IMG/VR virus record: IMGVR_UViG_3300021425_001894
Location: 1 to 39,736 of that record
DNA length: 39,736 nt
Strand: one strand, 5' to 3'
Source: a virus
The translations under genes and the position numbers were made by a program. The notes under the pieces were generated by a model. The model was given only the letters and a program-made list of their open reading frames with translations. It had not been told where the DNA came from and ran no database searches. Shown here in pieces: positions 7,958-15,815 of the stretch. Positions within the stretch are counted from its first letter, which is position 1. The number at the start of each line of letters is the position of its first letter.

Positions 7958-7960
7958 ATA
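7953..7960 (+). promoter_or_regulatory. Possible late-like octamer TGTAAATA
   Basis: The TAAATA core overlaps the stop of the 58-residue gene and lies 24 nt before the QueD-like ATG. A start near 7966 would give a short leader with AGAAGG as ribosome site. It is a weaker match than those at 951 and 20420. Confidence 0.3.
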
Positions 7961-7983
7961 AACACTATAGAAGGCAGATTATT

Positions 7984-8358
7984 ATGAGAAGTATTTGGGT
8001 AACATTTAGTAAAGAAGGCATACATTTCTATCCAGGAGCAGACACAGATCCTAAATTAGCAACAGGTGATTGGGATGATGTAAGTTTTTTAGGTTATAAA
8101 CACAGACATATATTCCATTTTAAAGTATGGATTGAAGTGTTTCATGATGATAGAGATATAGAATTTATACAATTTAAAAGATGGCTTGAAAGTTTGTATA
8201 ACGAAGAAGTTATACAACTTAATAACAAGTCATGCGAGATGATCGCAGATAATTTAGCGGAACAGATACAGAATAAGTATCCTGGCCGTTGGGTAAAAAT
8301 TTCAGTAGCAGAAGATAATGAAAATGGTGCTGAAATGGAATATGATAAATCACCATAA
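7984..8358 (+). CDS. queD-like: QueD-like T-fold protein (6-carboxytetrahydropterin synthase relative)
   Basis: A 124-residue protein that lines up with QueD/PTPS T-fold enzymes. H14 sits where the first zinc His lies, H40 and H42 form the HxH pair, and E110 matches the catalytic/pterin-binding Glu in the KET motif. The stretch IEFIQFKRW corresponds to the IxDFxxLK motif, and SCEMIADNLAEQI to the NPTxExLAxxI motif. The Cys just before HxH and the Asp-His pair of the catalytic triad are not visible, so activity may differ. In queuosine synthesis QueD turns dihydroneopterin triphosphate into carboxytetrahydropterin, the QueE substrate. FolE, QueE and DpdA in the same window support the role. 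Confidence 0.6.
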   Translation: MRSIWVTFSKEGIHFYPGADTDPKLATGDWDDVSFLGYKHRHIFHFKVWIEVFHDDRDIEFIQFKRWLESLYNEEVIQLNNKSCEMIADNLAEQIQNKYPGRWVKISVAEDNENGAEMEYDKSP

Positions 8359-8370
8359 AAGGAGAAAAAT

Positions 8371-8547
8371 ATGGAAACGCATTTACAAATAAAAGTAGCA
8401 ATGGAAACATACTTAGCAGAACATGAAAAGTTTGAAGTTAATGGTATTAAGGCAAGTTCTGCCAGAGCCAGAAAAGCACTTATGGAACTTACTAAACTTG
8501 CTAAAACAAGAAGAACTGAAATCCAAGAAAAAAGGAATTCAATGTAA
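8371..8547 (+). CDS. Small basic conserved protein
   Basis: A 58-residue ORF with AAAGGAG 8 nt before its ATG. The second half is very basic and helical (SSARARKALMELTKLAK, then TRRTEIQEKR), resembling histone-like or nucleic-acid-binding helices. A downstream in-frame Met at residue 11 is a weaker start. It lies 12 nt after the QueD-like gene and 1 nt before an acidic 47-residue gene. The function is unknown; DNA compaction or RNA binding are guesses from composition. Confidence 0.65.
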   Translation: METHLQIKVAMETYLAEHEKFEVNGIKASSARARKALMELTKLAKTRRTEIQEKRNSM

Positions 8548-8548
8548 T

Positions 8549-8692
8549 ATGGAAAAAGACGACAAAAGTAATACTGAGTCTAAGCCTAATGTTATTTCTA
8601 AAGAAGAAGCAGATAGGAAAAATGACTTCGCACAAGATTTAAATGATGAGATTACTGATGTTGTTGATTATGGGAATTTAAGCGATGAGTAA
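8549..8692 (+). CDS. 47-residue acidic hypothetical protein
   Basis: It starts at MEKDDKSNTES; a longer in-frame reading from 8423 would run through the preceding gene out of frame and is rejected. The protein is hydrophilic and acidic and probably disordered. AAGGAA lies about 12 nt upstream, so translation may rely on coupling to the gene before it. It overlaps the glycosyltransferase start by 8 nt. Confidence 0.5.
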   Translation: MEKDDKSNTESKPNVISKEEADRKNDFAQDLNDEITDVVDYGNLSDE

Positions 8693-9686
8693 ATTAATAT
8701 ATGTTCCATTAGAACACATCGACGGTAGATATACTGTTCATATGGATATTGCTATTGAAGAGTATCTGAACAGAGAAAATATTGAATATATTAAAGTTAT
8801 GCCTACGTATGAAACTCCTCCACTTCCTGAGGGACAATTTTTAAATTCTGCTTTTACAAGTAAATTTAAAGCATTGCAAATAGCAGAAATATCAGACTTA
8901 ATAGAACGAGGTGTCATAACAGATGGTGACACTTTATTCTTTAGTGATATATGGTTCCCAGGAATAGAAAGTATTGCTTACATGAAATATTTTAACAAGA
9001 TGGATAATCTTAAAATTACAGGCATTATACATGCTGGTAGTTTTACTGATACAGACTTTGTTAGAGATATGGAACGTTGGGCAAAAAACTTTGAAGATAT
9101 TATTTTTGATATTAGTGATACAATTTATTGTGCAAGTAATTTTATTAAAAATGATATTATAAAGAAAAGAATGATTAATCCTAATAAATTAGTTGTTTCA
9201 GGTTTGCCTGTAGACTACTCAGGATTAGAAGAACACAAAGGTCAGACTAAAAAAGATATTGTTATCTTTAATGGTAGACTTTGTGATGAAAAACAACCTT
9301 GGTTGTTTAATGAACTGCAAAAGCAAGTAAGTAAAAGAGTTGATAGAGATGTACAATTTCTTAAGACACAGGAACTGAATCTTAGCAAGGAAGAATACTA
9401 TAGTTTACTAGGAAAAAGTAAAGCAGTAGTAAGTTATGCCTTGCAAGAAAACTTTGGCTTTGGTGTTGCTGAAGCCGTTTATTTAGGTTGTACACCTGTA
9501 TTGCCTAATAGATTAGTGTATCCTGAACTGTACCCAGACACAAAACTATTTGATAGGTTTGACGAAAGTGTGGATATGGTAATAAATGCACTTAATGATT
9601 ATCAAGAGCAACAAATAGTCTTAAATACCGATCAAGTAATGCAAACCTGGTTTGGTGTTAGAGATAACACAGGCGACAAAATATGA
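8685..9686 (+). CDS. GT-B fold glycosyltransferase (GT4-like)
   Basis: A 333-residue enzyme with two Rossmann-like halves. The C-terminal nucleotide-sugar site is recognisable as ENFGFGVAEA followed by VYLGCTPVLP, matching the EX7E-type motif of GT4 retaining transferases. The NGRLCDEKQPW stretch corresponds to the interdomain region of this family. It overlaps the preceding gene by 8 nt and the epimerase gene by ATGA, so sugar supply and transfer are coupled. Its acceptor could be phage DNA, virion protein or host surface glycan. No signal peptide is seen, so it acts in the cytoplasm. Confidence 0.85.
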   Translation: MSKLIYVPLEHIDGRYTVHMDIAIEEYLNRENIEYIKVMPTYETPPLPEGQFLNSAFTSKFKALQIAEISDLIERGVITDGDTLFFSDIWFPGIESIAYMKYFNKMDNLKITGIIHAGSFTDTDFVRDMERWAKNFEDIIFDISDTIYCASNFIKNDIIKKRMINPNKLVVSGLPVDYSGLEEHKGQTKKDIVIFNGRLCDEKQPWLFNELQKQVSKRVDRDVQFLKTQELNLSKEEYYSLLGKSKAVVSYALQENFGFGVAEAVYLGCTPVLPNRLVYPELYPDTKLFDRFDESVDMVINALNDYQEQQIVLNTDQVMQTWFGVRDNTGDKI

Positions 9687-10648
9687 GCAGAAATGAAGAA
9701 AAAACAATTTTAGTAACTGGTGGTAGTGGATTTATAGGTAGTGTAACTTGTAAATTACTTGTTGAATCTGGTTACAATGTTATAAATGTGGACAGAGTAA
9801 AAAGAGCATTAGATGGCGTAACACAATATCCATTTGATATCAGTAACTCTCAAATTAAAGGTGTTATTGAAATGGTTAAACCTGATGCAATTATACATTT
9901 AGCGGCTTACCATAGTGTACCTAAAAGCATTGTTGAGGCAAAAGACTATTATCAAAATAATGTAGAAAACTCTATAAAATTATTACATCATGCTATAGAC
10001 GGTGGTGTAAAACATTTTGTTTTTAGTAGTTCAAGTTCTGTTTATGGTGACTCAGACAACTTATTGAACTCAGAAATAGATGAAATCAATCCTAAAACAC
10101 CTTATGGTAGAACTAAGGCAATGGTGGAAACTATTTTGGAAGACCTATCAGCAGTACATGATTTTACTTTTAGTAGTTTAAGATATTTTTGTGCCGCTGG
10201 TAGTTACGAAGGATTAGGATATCAATTAGATCCTAAAGAACATATAATGCCTGTTTTAGTAGACAAGGCACTTAATGGCGGAAAGTTTATTGTAAATGGA
10301 GATGATTACGACACAATAGATGGAACCTGTGTTAGAGATTATACTCATGTATTAGACATAGCAACTGCTCATTTGGCATCATTGAACTATCTGTTTGATG
10401 GTGGAGACAGTGGTATATTTAACATTGGTGCTGGCTCGCCTAAAAGCATAAAGCAAGTAATAGCAGAAGTAGAAGCTCAAACAGGCAATACTATTGATGT
10501 TGAATATGGCCCAAAAAGAGAAGGCGATGCCGCCAAAACAGATGCAAATATATCCAAAGCAATGGATTTATTTGGTTGGGAACCAACAAATTCTTTAGAG
10601 GACATTGTAAGGTCAGAAATTGAATTCCAATCGTCCAAGAAAAAATAA
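9683..10648 (+). CDS. galE-like: NAD-dependent UDP-sugar 4-epimerase (GalE-like)
   Basis: A 321-residue extended short-chain dehydrogenase. The N-terminal nucleotide-binding motif is TGGSGFIG near residues 13-20, the SSSSSVYG strand holds the catalytic Ser/Thr region, and YGRTK provides the Tyr-xxx-Lys pair. DGTCVRDYTHVLD is a hallmark of GalE-type epimerases. It would interconvert UDP-glucose and UDP-galactose or the N-acetyl forms. It overlaps the glycosyltransferase by 4 nt, which implies it makes that enzyme's donor. The next gene has its own promoter, so this unit probably ends here. Confidence 0.9.
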   Translation: MSRNEEKTILVTGGSGFIGSVTCKLLVESGYNVINVDRVKRALDGVTQYPFDISNSQIKGVIEMVKPDAIIHLAAYHSVPKSIVEAKDYYQNNVENSIKLLHHAIDGGVKHFVFSSSSSVYGDSDNLLNSEIDEINPKTPYGRTKAMVETILEDLSAVHDFTFSSLRYFCAAGSYEGLGYQLDPKEHIMPVLVDKALNGGKFIVNGDDYDTIDGTCVRDYTHVLDIATAHLASLNYLFDGGDSGIFNIGAGSPKSIKQVIAEVEAQTGNTIDVEYGPKREGDAAKTDANISKAMDLFGWEPTNSLEDIVRSEIEFQSSKKK

Positions 10649-10649
10649 C

Positions 10650-10677
10650 TTGACATTGTAATCTTTTCTGCTATAAT
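10650..10677 (+). promoter_or_regulatory. Sigma-70-like promoter P4, apparently leaderless
   Basis: TTGACA at 10650-10655, a 16-bp spacer and TATAAT at 10672-10677 with extended TGC. The standard start distance puts +1 at 10684, the A of the phosphoribosyltransferase ATG. There is no Shine-Dalgarno between, so the mRNA would be leaderless. Confidence 0.8.
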
Positions 10678-10683
10678 ATCATT

Positions 10684-11175
10684 ATGGCAAAACTATACTA
10701 TTCTAATAAAGATCTAGAAAAAGATCTTAGCGAAATAACAAGACAAATTCATGTTAGTGGCTTTAGACCAGATGTAGTAATCGGTCCTGGCAGAGGCGCC
10801 TTTGTGATGGGTGTAATGCTTAGTCATTACTATGAAGTTCCCTTTCATGGTTTCGAATGGCAAACCAGAGATCATGGAATGATCAAGGAATCAACTAGAT
10901 TAGAAACAATTTTATCTAAATACAGTAGTGATGATATTTTACTAGTAGATGATATTAATGATTCTGGTGAAACATTAAATGCAATTAAAGGTGTTGTAGA
11001 TAAATGGGATGAAGAAGAAAATAATAATCTTTTAGCATTGCATGAAGGCATAAAGTATGCTACACTATTTGATAAAGAAAGTAGTTCATTTGAGTATGTC
11101 AGTTACACAGGTAACAGAGTAACACCAGAAGAAGAAAAATGGATTGTTTTCCCTTATGAGGAGTGGTGGAAGTGA
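10684..11175 (+). CDS. Purine-type phosphoribosyltransferase
   Basis: A 163-residue type I PRTase. The PRPP-binding loop is ILLVDDINDSGETL near residues 85-98, with the two acidic residues followed by the small-residue loop. The GPGRGAFVMG stretch near residue 37 forms the PPi loop seen in xanthine-guanine and hypoxanthine transferases. The reaction would join a purine base to PRPP. The substrate is unknown. Beside FolE and QueE-like genes a deazapurine is conceivable, although nucleotide salvage is the simpler reading. Transcription starts at or next to its ATG. Confidence 0.85.
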   Translation: MAKLYYSNKDLEKDLSEITRQIHVSGFRPDVVIGPGRGAFVMGVMLSHYYEVPFHGFEWQTRDHGMIKESTRLETILSKYSSDDILLVDDINDSGETLNAIKGVVDKWDEEENNNLLALHEGIKYATLFDKESSSFEYVSYTGNRVTPEEEKWIVFPYEEWWK

Positions 11176-11375
11176 GTACGGTACAAAGTCTAACAAATCA
11201 TTTAAAACATTTGGAAGACATACACCGAGAACTAGATAAAAAGATTACAAGGCATTGGGAACATCATGATAGTGATGATAAAGTTAGACAAGAGAAGTTT
11301 GAGAAACTTGCTCTTAAAAGAGAAATTGAAGAACTAAGAATAAAAATTAAGGAAATGCAAAATGAAAGTAAGTGA
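11172..11375 (+). CDS. Small coiled-coil hypothetical protein
   Basis: A 67-residue protein read from the GTG at 11172, which overlaps the upstream TGA and lies 8 nt after GGAG at 11160-11163. An earlier GTG at 11163 is less well placed. The sequence is almost entirely charged helix with leucine spacing typical of a coiled coil. It overlaps FolE by 14 nt. Function unknown. Confidence 0.6.
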   Translation: MSTVQSLTNHLKHLEDIHRELDKKITRHWEHHDSDDKVRQEKFEKLALKREIEELRIKIKEMQNESK

Positions 11376-12051
11376 AAAAATTACACAAAGAGTTAAAGAA
11401 GCAGGTCATAAGTATTGGGCAAGTGATAATGTTTCTGAGTTTATGGACGAAGGAGACGATCAAGCTCTTATAGAAGAACTAGTTCCTCATTTTGAGGGTG
11501 TTTTAGATACACTAATTATTGATAGGCATAATGATCCTAACAGCCAAGGTACTGCAAGACGTCTTGCTAAGATGTACATTAATGAACTAATGTGGGGCAG
11601 ATATAACAATATGCCTAATGCCACAGCATTTCCTAATGATATAGAAGAAGGTTACAAAGGTATGTTAGTTGTAAGAAGTGAAATACAAAGTATGTGTTCA
11701 CACCATCATCAGCCTGTTAAAGGTATTGCATATATTGGTATCATTGCAGGAGAAACTCTTATAGGGCTTTCTAAGTACACTAGAATAGCACAATGGTGTG
11801 CTAGACGTGGTACATTGCAAGAAGAACTTGCTAATGACATTGCTAAAGAAATAAAGGCGGCAACTGGTAGTGTAAACTTAGGTGTATACATACAAGCAAC
11901 ACATGGTTGCGTAGAGAACAGAGGTGTATTAGCACATAGCAGTTTAACACAAACAACTGTTTTAGAAGGTAGATTTATGGAAGATCAAAGTACTAAGAAA
12001 GAGTTTTTTGATAATATTAAACTACAACAACAACATTCCTGCGGAACCTAA
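11362..12051 (+). CDS. folE: GTP cyclohydrolase I
   Basis: A 229-residue enzyme converting GTP to dihydroneopterin triphosphate, the first step toward 7-deazaguanines and folates. The zinc ligands are present: C112 and H115 in MCSHHH, and C183 in HGCVENRG. The ARRLAKMYINELMWGR helix and the SEIQSMCSHHHQP active-site strand are classic. Length is as in bacterial FolE. The gene overlaps its neighbours on both sides, so it is co-translated with a coiled-coil protein and a small hypothetical. QueE lies one gene downstream. Confidence 0.95.
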   Translation: MKVSEKITQRVKEAGHKYWASDNVSEFMDEGDDQALIEELVPHFEGVLDTLIIDRHNDPNSQGTARRLAKMYINELMWGRYNNMPNATAFPNDIEEGYKGMLVVRSEIQSMCSHHHQPVKGIAYIGIIAGETLIGLSKYTRIAQWCARRGTLQEELANDIAKEIKAATGSVNLGVYIQATHGCVENRGVLAHSSLTQTTVLEGRFMEDQSTKKEFFDNIKLQQQHSCGT

Positions 12052-12551
12052 TGATTGATACTCGAAATGGACACTTAGTTATAGGCAGACATGCTGTGCC
12101 TGTTAGAGAGATTACTAATGCAATTTGTGATAGAGTAGATATGGATTGGCTTACTAATAGGTATCCATTACAAAAATCAGATGTTATGGCATGTATAGAT
12201 TGTATTGCTGATTTAGATAATCTAAATGGTAAAGGAGATTTAACACTTAGAAATTCTGCTATTAATATTGGAGAAGTTACAGTAGAAACAAAAACAATTT
12301 CAGATATATTTTTTTTAAAGGCAATACAATATGGAGCAATATTCCTTCCTAAAGAATATGATTTTAATACCTTATATGACAAAGGATTTAGGATGTTAGC
12401 AATAGAGTCTTTTGAAGATGTTTTAAACGGTAGTGTTACTTTTAAAAGTAGTGACTTGCATAATATTGTATATAATGCTATAATGGAAATTACTGACGGG
12501 GAGTTTAATAAAGAAGATTTTGTAAATTTTTTAAAGCAACAAGATGGATAA
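12051..12551 (+). CDS. Hypothetical protein with DUF433-like N-terminus
   Basis: A 166-residue protein starting by TAATG overlap with FolE and ending inside the QueE start. Residues 8-52 (GHLVIGRHAVPVREI, then LTNRYPLQKSDVMACI) follow the pattern of DUF433 helix-turn-helix proteins, which read GxPVIxGTRIPV followed by YPxLTxxDVxAAL. The rest is acidic and not recognised. The domain match is by eye and moderate. It could be a DNA-binding regulator or simply a conserved phage protein carried within the deazaguanine operon. Confidence 0.6.
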   Translation: MIDTRNGHLVIGRHAVPVREITNAICDRVDMDWLTNRYPLQKSDVMACIDCIADLDNLNGKGDLTLRNSAINIGEVTVETKTISDIFFLKAIQYGAIFLPKEYDFNTLYDKGFRMLAIESFEDVLNGSVTFKSSDLHNIVYNAIMEITDGEFNKEDFVNFLKQQDG

Positions 12552-13443
12552 ACCTACATTAAAATATAGCGAAACATTTTATTCTGCACAAGGAGAAGGC
12601 CAATATGTTGGTATCCCTAGTTTGTGGATGAGATTTTTCCTATGTAATTTACAATGTAATGGATTTGGTCAAAGTGATCCAACAGATCCTAGTACATATG
12701 ATTTACCTTATGAAAAGTTAGATATCACAGACATAACAAATGTATTTGATTTGCCTGTGTTTGAAAAGGGTTGTGATAGCAGTTATACTTGGAGTAAAAA
12801 GTATAAGCACTTAATAACTGATAAGACGGTGGAAGAGGCAGTAGACGAACTTACAGCCCTTCTGCCGCACTCCCAATTTGTACATCCAGTTACTGGGCAA
12901 AGTGTACATATGGTGTTTACAGGTGGTGAGCCTATGTTAAAAAACACACAGCCAGGTATGATGCATATAATAGAAGAGTTTAAACGCAGAAAGAATCAAC
13001 CTATGAACGTTACTGTGGAAACTAACGGCACTAAGCCTATTACAGACGAGTTTGCTGAATACATACAACGTGAATATCCAGCATGGGCTAATGGTTCTGA
13101 ATGGTATTGGAGTCTAAGTCCTAAGTTATGGAGTACTGCTGGTGAGAAACCTAAGAAAGCAATCAAGCCTGAAGTAATTGGTAGATATGCAGAAGTAAGT
13201 CCACATGGTCAACTGAAGTATGTAGTAAATGGCACAGACGAAAGTTGGCATGAAGTAGAAGAGAATACAAAAATGTTTAGAGATGCCGGCTGTGACTTTC
13301 CTGTATGGATTATGGGAGTCGGCGGCACCTTTGAAGGATTGGTACAAACAGAGGCAAGTATAGCCGATGAGGCAATACAACGTGGATATAATTATACTAG
13401 CAGAGTTCACGTACACATTTATGGTAATGCAATAGGAAAATAA
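12544..13443 (+). CDS. queE: QueE-like 7-carboxy-7-deazaguanine synthase
   Basis: A 299-residue radical SAM enzyme. Family features are the SAQGEGQYVG substrate strand near residues 14-23, FTGGEPML near 125-132 and VETNGT near 156-161. The reaction is ring contraction of carboxytetrahydropterin to 7-carboxy-7-deazaguanine. The cluster motif is odd: C34 and C38 are followed by GF where a third Cys is expected, and the next Cys is C77 in a GCDS motif after a roughly 40-residue insertion. This arrangement probably still ligates the 4Fe-4S cluster. It overlaps the gene before it by 8 nt. Confidence 0.88.
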   Translation: MDKPTLKYSETFYSAQGEGQYVGIPSLWMRFFLCNLQCNGFGQSDPTDPSTYDLPYEKLDITDITNVFDLPVFEKGCDSSYTWSKKYKHLITDKTVEEAVDELTALLPHSQFVHPVTGQSVHMVFTGGEPMLKNTQPGMMHIIEEFKRRKNQPMNVTVETNGTKPITDEFAEYIQREYPAWANGSEWYWSLSPKLWSTAGEKPKKAIKPEVIGRYAEVSPHGQLKYVVNGTDESWHEVEENTKMFRDAGCDFPVWIMGVGGTFEGLVQTEASIADEAIQRGYNYTSRVHVHIYGNAIGK

Positions 13444-13444
13444 T

Positions 13445-13900
13445 ATGGATGAATTTGATAAAAACTTTATAAAAAATATGAGTCCGCTTCTAATAACCGC
13501 ACTTGTTATGTTCTTTATAATGATAGCATACGAAACAAGAGCAGATGAAGATAAAATTGTAGGTTATACGGAACACGGTATTCCTGTTACAGAAGATGAA
13601 ATACAAGTTAGAAGTATTAATATTGACACAATTAGAACTTGGAAGTGGATTGAAGAAACAGAAACACTTAGGCTTACATTAAATAGAAAAAGACAAGTAG
13701 ATGTAAAATTTTTTAACAAATGTTTTGATATACCTTATGCAATGGGTTTACAATTTAAAACTTGGGGCAGTACTAGTTTTGTTGGTAAGGGTGACGGAAT
13801 AATTCCTGTTAGTTTTACTAATAGCAAAGCATTATACCCATGTACAATTAAAAGTATGATAGAAGTTATAGAGGAGAAAGAAGATGGCGAAGAAAACTAA
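13445..13900 (+). CDS. Membrane-anchored or exported DUF6491-like protein
   Basis: A 151-residue protein with a hydrophobic segment at about 13-28 that is either a signal sequence or an anchor. The remainder, with C-terminal half strands and two Cys separated by about 40 residues (KCFDIPYAM, then LYPCTIKSM), follows the pattern of DUF6491 periplasmic proteins. The two cysteines could form a disulfide outside the cytoplasm. The match is by eye. It follows QueE by 1 nt but need not share its pathway. Confidence 0.6.
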   Translation: MDEFDKNFIKNMSPLLITALVMFFIMIAYETRADEDKIVGYTEHGIPVTEDEIQVRSINIDTIRTWKWIEETETLRLTLNRKRQVDVKFFNKCFDIPYAMGLQFKTWGSTSFVGKGDGIIPVSFTNSKALYPCTIKSMIEVIEEKEDGEEN

Positions 13901-14408
13901 ATTACCATTTAGTATGATGCCTGCCAGTTGGGGGCTTAAAGGTAAGACTCGTGCGATAGCAGAAGCAGAATATTACTATGAGGGTGAAGAATTAGAAGAG
14001 GTACTTGCTGAGTTAAATGCTGAAAGCGACATAGATAAAGAAGTTGCTAAGTTAGACGTGCAATTTAAAAACAATAAGATTGGAAAATACGAATACGATA
14101 AAGCGATTGCTGATCTTAAAGATGAACCATATGTAAATGTTATAACATTAGATGTAAATCCAGAAAATGCAAAAGCAGGATATATGGAACTTGACTGGAA
14201 TGATCACTTTGTAGGCTTTTTACATAAAAATGGATATACAGGTGAAAGTGATGAAGCAGTTGTTAATAAGTGGTTTAATGATGTATGTAGAACAGTATTA
14301 GTACAAGAAATAGCAGATCAAGATTATGGATTACAACAAGAAGGAGAAACTGATGTCATCAGAACAAATGGAGACACAGGCCAAGACGAAACTAGCGATC
14401 CTAGTTAA
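13884..14408 (+). CDS. Conserved phage hypothetical protein
   Basis: A 174-residue protein opening with MAKKTKLPFSMMPASWGLKG, a beginning typical of conserved unknown proteins of T4-like marine phages. It is soluble and acidic with a helical middle and a low-complexity tail. The start has GAGGAGAAAGAAG upstream, and the gene overlaps the preceding one by 17 nt. No enzymatic motif is seen. Confidence 0.75.
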   Translation: MAKKTKLPFSMMPASWGLKGKTRAIAEAEYYYEGEELEEVLAELNAESDIDKEVAKLDVQFKNNKIGKYEYDKAIADLKDEPYVNVITLDVNPENAKAGYMELDWNDHFVGFLHKNGYTGESDEAVVNKWFNDVCRTVLVQEIADQDYGLQQEGETDVIRTNGDTGQDETSDPS

Positions 14409-14601
14409 GTCTATAGAGCCAATTGTAGAAAAACAATTAGAGGATTTTACATCTGCTGAAGTAGAATACATATTGGCTAATTTTAGAAAACATTTAAAAT
14501 ACGATCTAACAAGAGATTTTGAAAAACTTCGTGAAAAGAACTTGAAAGAATCTCCTTTTGATGCTATAATAAATGATGACTTAGGATTTAATAATGAGTA
14601 A
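14353..14601 (+). CDS. Small helical hypothetical protein
   Basis: An 82-residue protein starting at MSSEQMETQ, chosen because AAGGAG lies 6 nt upstream; an earlier in-frame ATG at 14326 has no site. It overlaps the end of the previous gene by 56 nt and the nuclease start by 8 nt. Predicted mostly helical and charged. Not recognised. Confidence 0.65.
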   Translation: MSSEQMETQAKTKLAILVKSIEPIVEKQLEDFTSAEVEYILANFRKHLKYDLTRDFEKLREKNLKESPFDAIINDDLGFNNE

Positions 14602-15586
14602 AAAGACATACATATTAGTAGATAGTTTAAACATGTTCTTCCGTGCTAAACATGTTGGTGGAGGAAGAGATATAGATATGCGAGTTGGAATGGCTATGCA
14701 TATTATGTTTAACAGTATTAAAAAAGTATGGCGTGATTTTGATGGCGATCATGTTGTCATGTGTTTAGAAGGTCGTTCATGGCGTAAGGACTTTTATGCA
14801 CCGTATAAGGCAAATAGAAAAGTCACAATGGATAAAAGAAGTGTTAGAGAACAGGAAGATGATGAATTGTTTTTTGAATCTTATAATGACATGGTAGAGT
14901 TTTTGGATAAACGTACTAATTGTAGTGTTATACAACAACCTAATGCTGAAGCAGACGACTTAATTGCTACATGGATACAAGAACATCCAGAAGACAATCA
15001 TGTAATTATAAGTACAGACAGCGACTTTTATCAGCTCTTAGCACCCAATGTAACACAATATAACGGCACAACAGACCAAATAGTTAGTTTAGAAGGGTTT
15101 AAGGATTGTAAAACAGGTGAGTGGGTAATAGATAAAAAGACAGGTGAAAAGAAAACTCCGGTAGTGCCTGAATGGGTATTATTTGAAAAGTGTGTTAGAG
15201 GAGACTCTAGTGATAATATCTTTAGTGCCTATCCTGGTGCTAGATTAAAAGGTACTAAAAATAAAACAGGAATTACAGAAGCCTATGAAGATAGACACAC
15301 AGGCGGATACAATTACAATAACTTTATGTTACAACGTTGGGTAGATCATGAAGAGCAAGAGCACAGAGTAAAAGACGATTTTGAACGTAACAAAATACTA
15401 ATTGACCTAACGCAACAACCTGATGAGATAAAAGCAGAATGTAAGCAACGAATTGCAGAAGCAAAAGAGCAAGAAACTAAACAGCAGGTTGGTATATATT
15501 TTATGAAATTTTGTGCTAAATGGAATCTAGAACGTATGAGTCAGAATCCAGGAGATTATGCGGAGTTTATGAATGGAAAAGCCTGA
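14594..15586 (+). CDS. rnh: RNase H / 5'-3' exonuclease (T4 RNase H-like)
   Basis: A 330-residue FEN/PIN-type nuclease, against 305 in T4. Asp ligands appear in ILVDSLNMFF near residue 9, EADDLIATW near 118-126, STDSDFYQL near 139-147, and GDSSDN near 203-208 just before the helix-3-turn-helix region. The RKDFYAPYKANR stretch matches the arch/primer-clamping region of T4 RNase H. The enzyme removes RNA primers from Okazaki fragments, completing the replication set with gp43 and gp45. The start overlaps the preceding gene. Confidence 0.88.
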   Translation: MSKKTYILVDSLNMFFRAKHVGGGRDIDMRVGMAMHIMFNSIKKVWRDFDGDHVVMCLEGRSWRKDFYAPYKANRKVTMDKRSVREQEDDELFFESYNDMVEFLDKRTNCSVIQQPNAEADDLIATWIQEHPEDNHVIISTDSDFYQLLAPNVTQYNGTTDQIVSLEGFKDCKTGEWVIDKKTGEKKTPVVPEWVLFEKCVRGDSSDNIFSAYPGARLKGTKNKTGITEAYEDRHTGGYNYNNFMLQRWVDHEEQEHRVKDDFERNKILIDLTQQPDEIKAECKQRIAEAKEQETKQQVGIYFMKFCAKWNLERMSQNPGDYAEFMNGKA

Positions 15587-15815
15587 TCCAGTAGAAGAAG
15601 CAATGAAGCGGATTTGTATGGATTGGCCTAAAAATCCACATTGGATTTATACTAGTCCTGATCAAGATAAAGTATATAGACAAATGAGGCAAGATGTGTG
15701 CCCAGAGCTGTTTAAAAATGCAAAAGGCACACCTAACAAGCAACTTTATTCCATTGGTGGAGTAGTTGTTGGAAAAGACGAAGACTATGGTAATAAGGAG
15801 AATAGAGCATGGTAA
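15573..15815 (+). CDS. Small hypothetical protein
   Basis: An 80-residue soluble protein whose start lies inside the end of the nuclease gene (14-nt overlap) and whose end overlaps the next start by 7 nt. It contains Trp, Pro and two Cys (RICMDWPKNP and QDVCPELF), which could suggest a small metal site, but no motif is clear. Function unknown. Confidence 0.65.
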   Translation: MEKPDPVEEAMKRICMDWPKNPHWIYTSPDQDKVYRQMRQDVCPELFKNAKGTPNKQLYSIGGVVVGKDEDYGNKENRAW

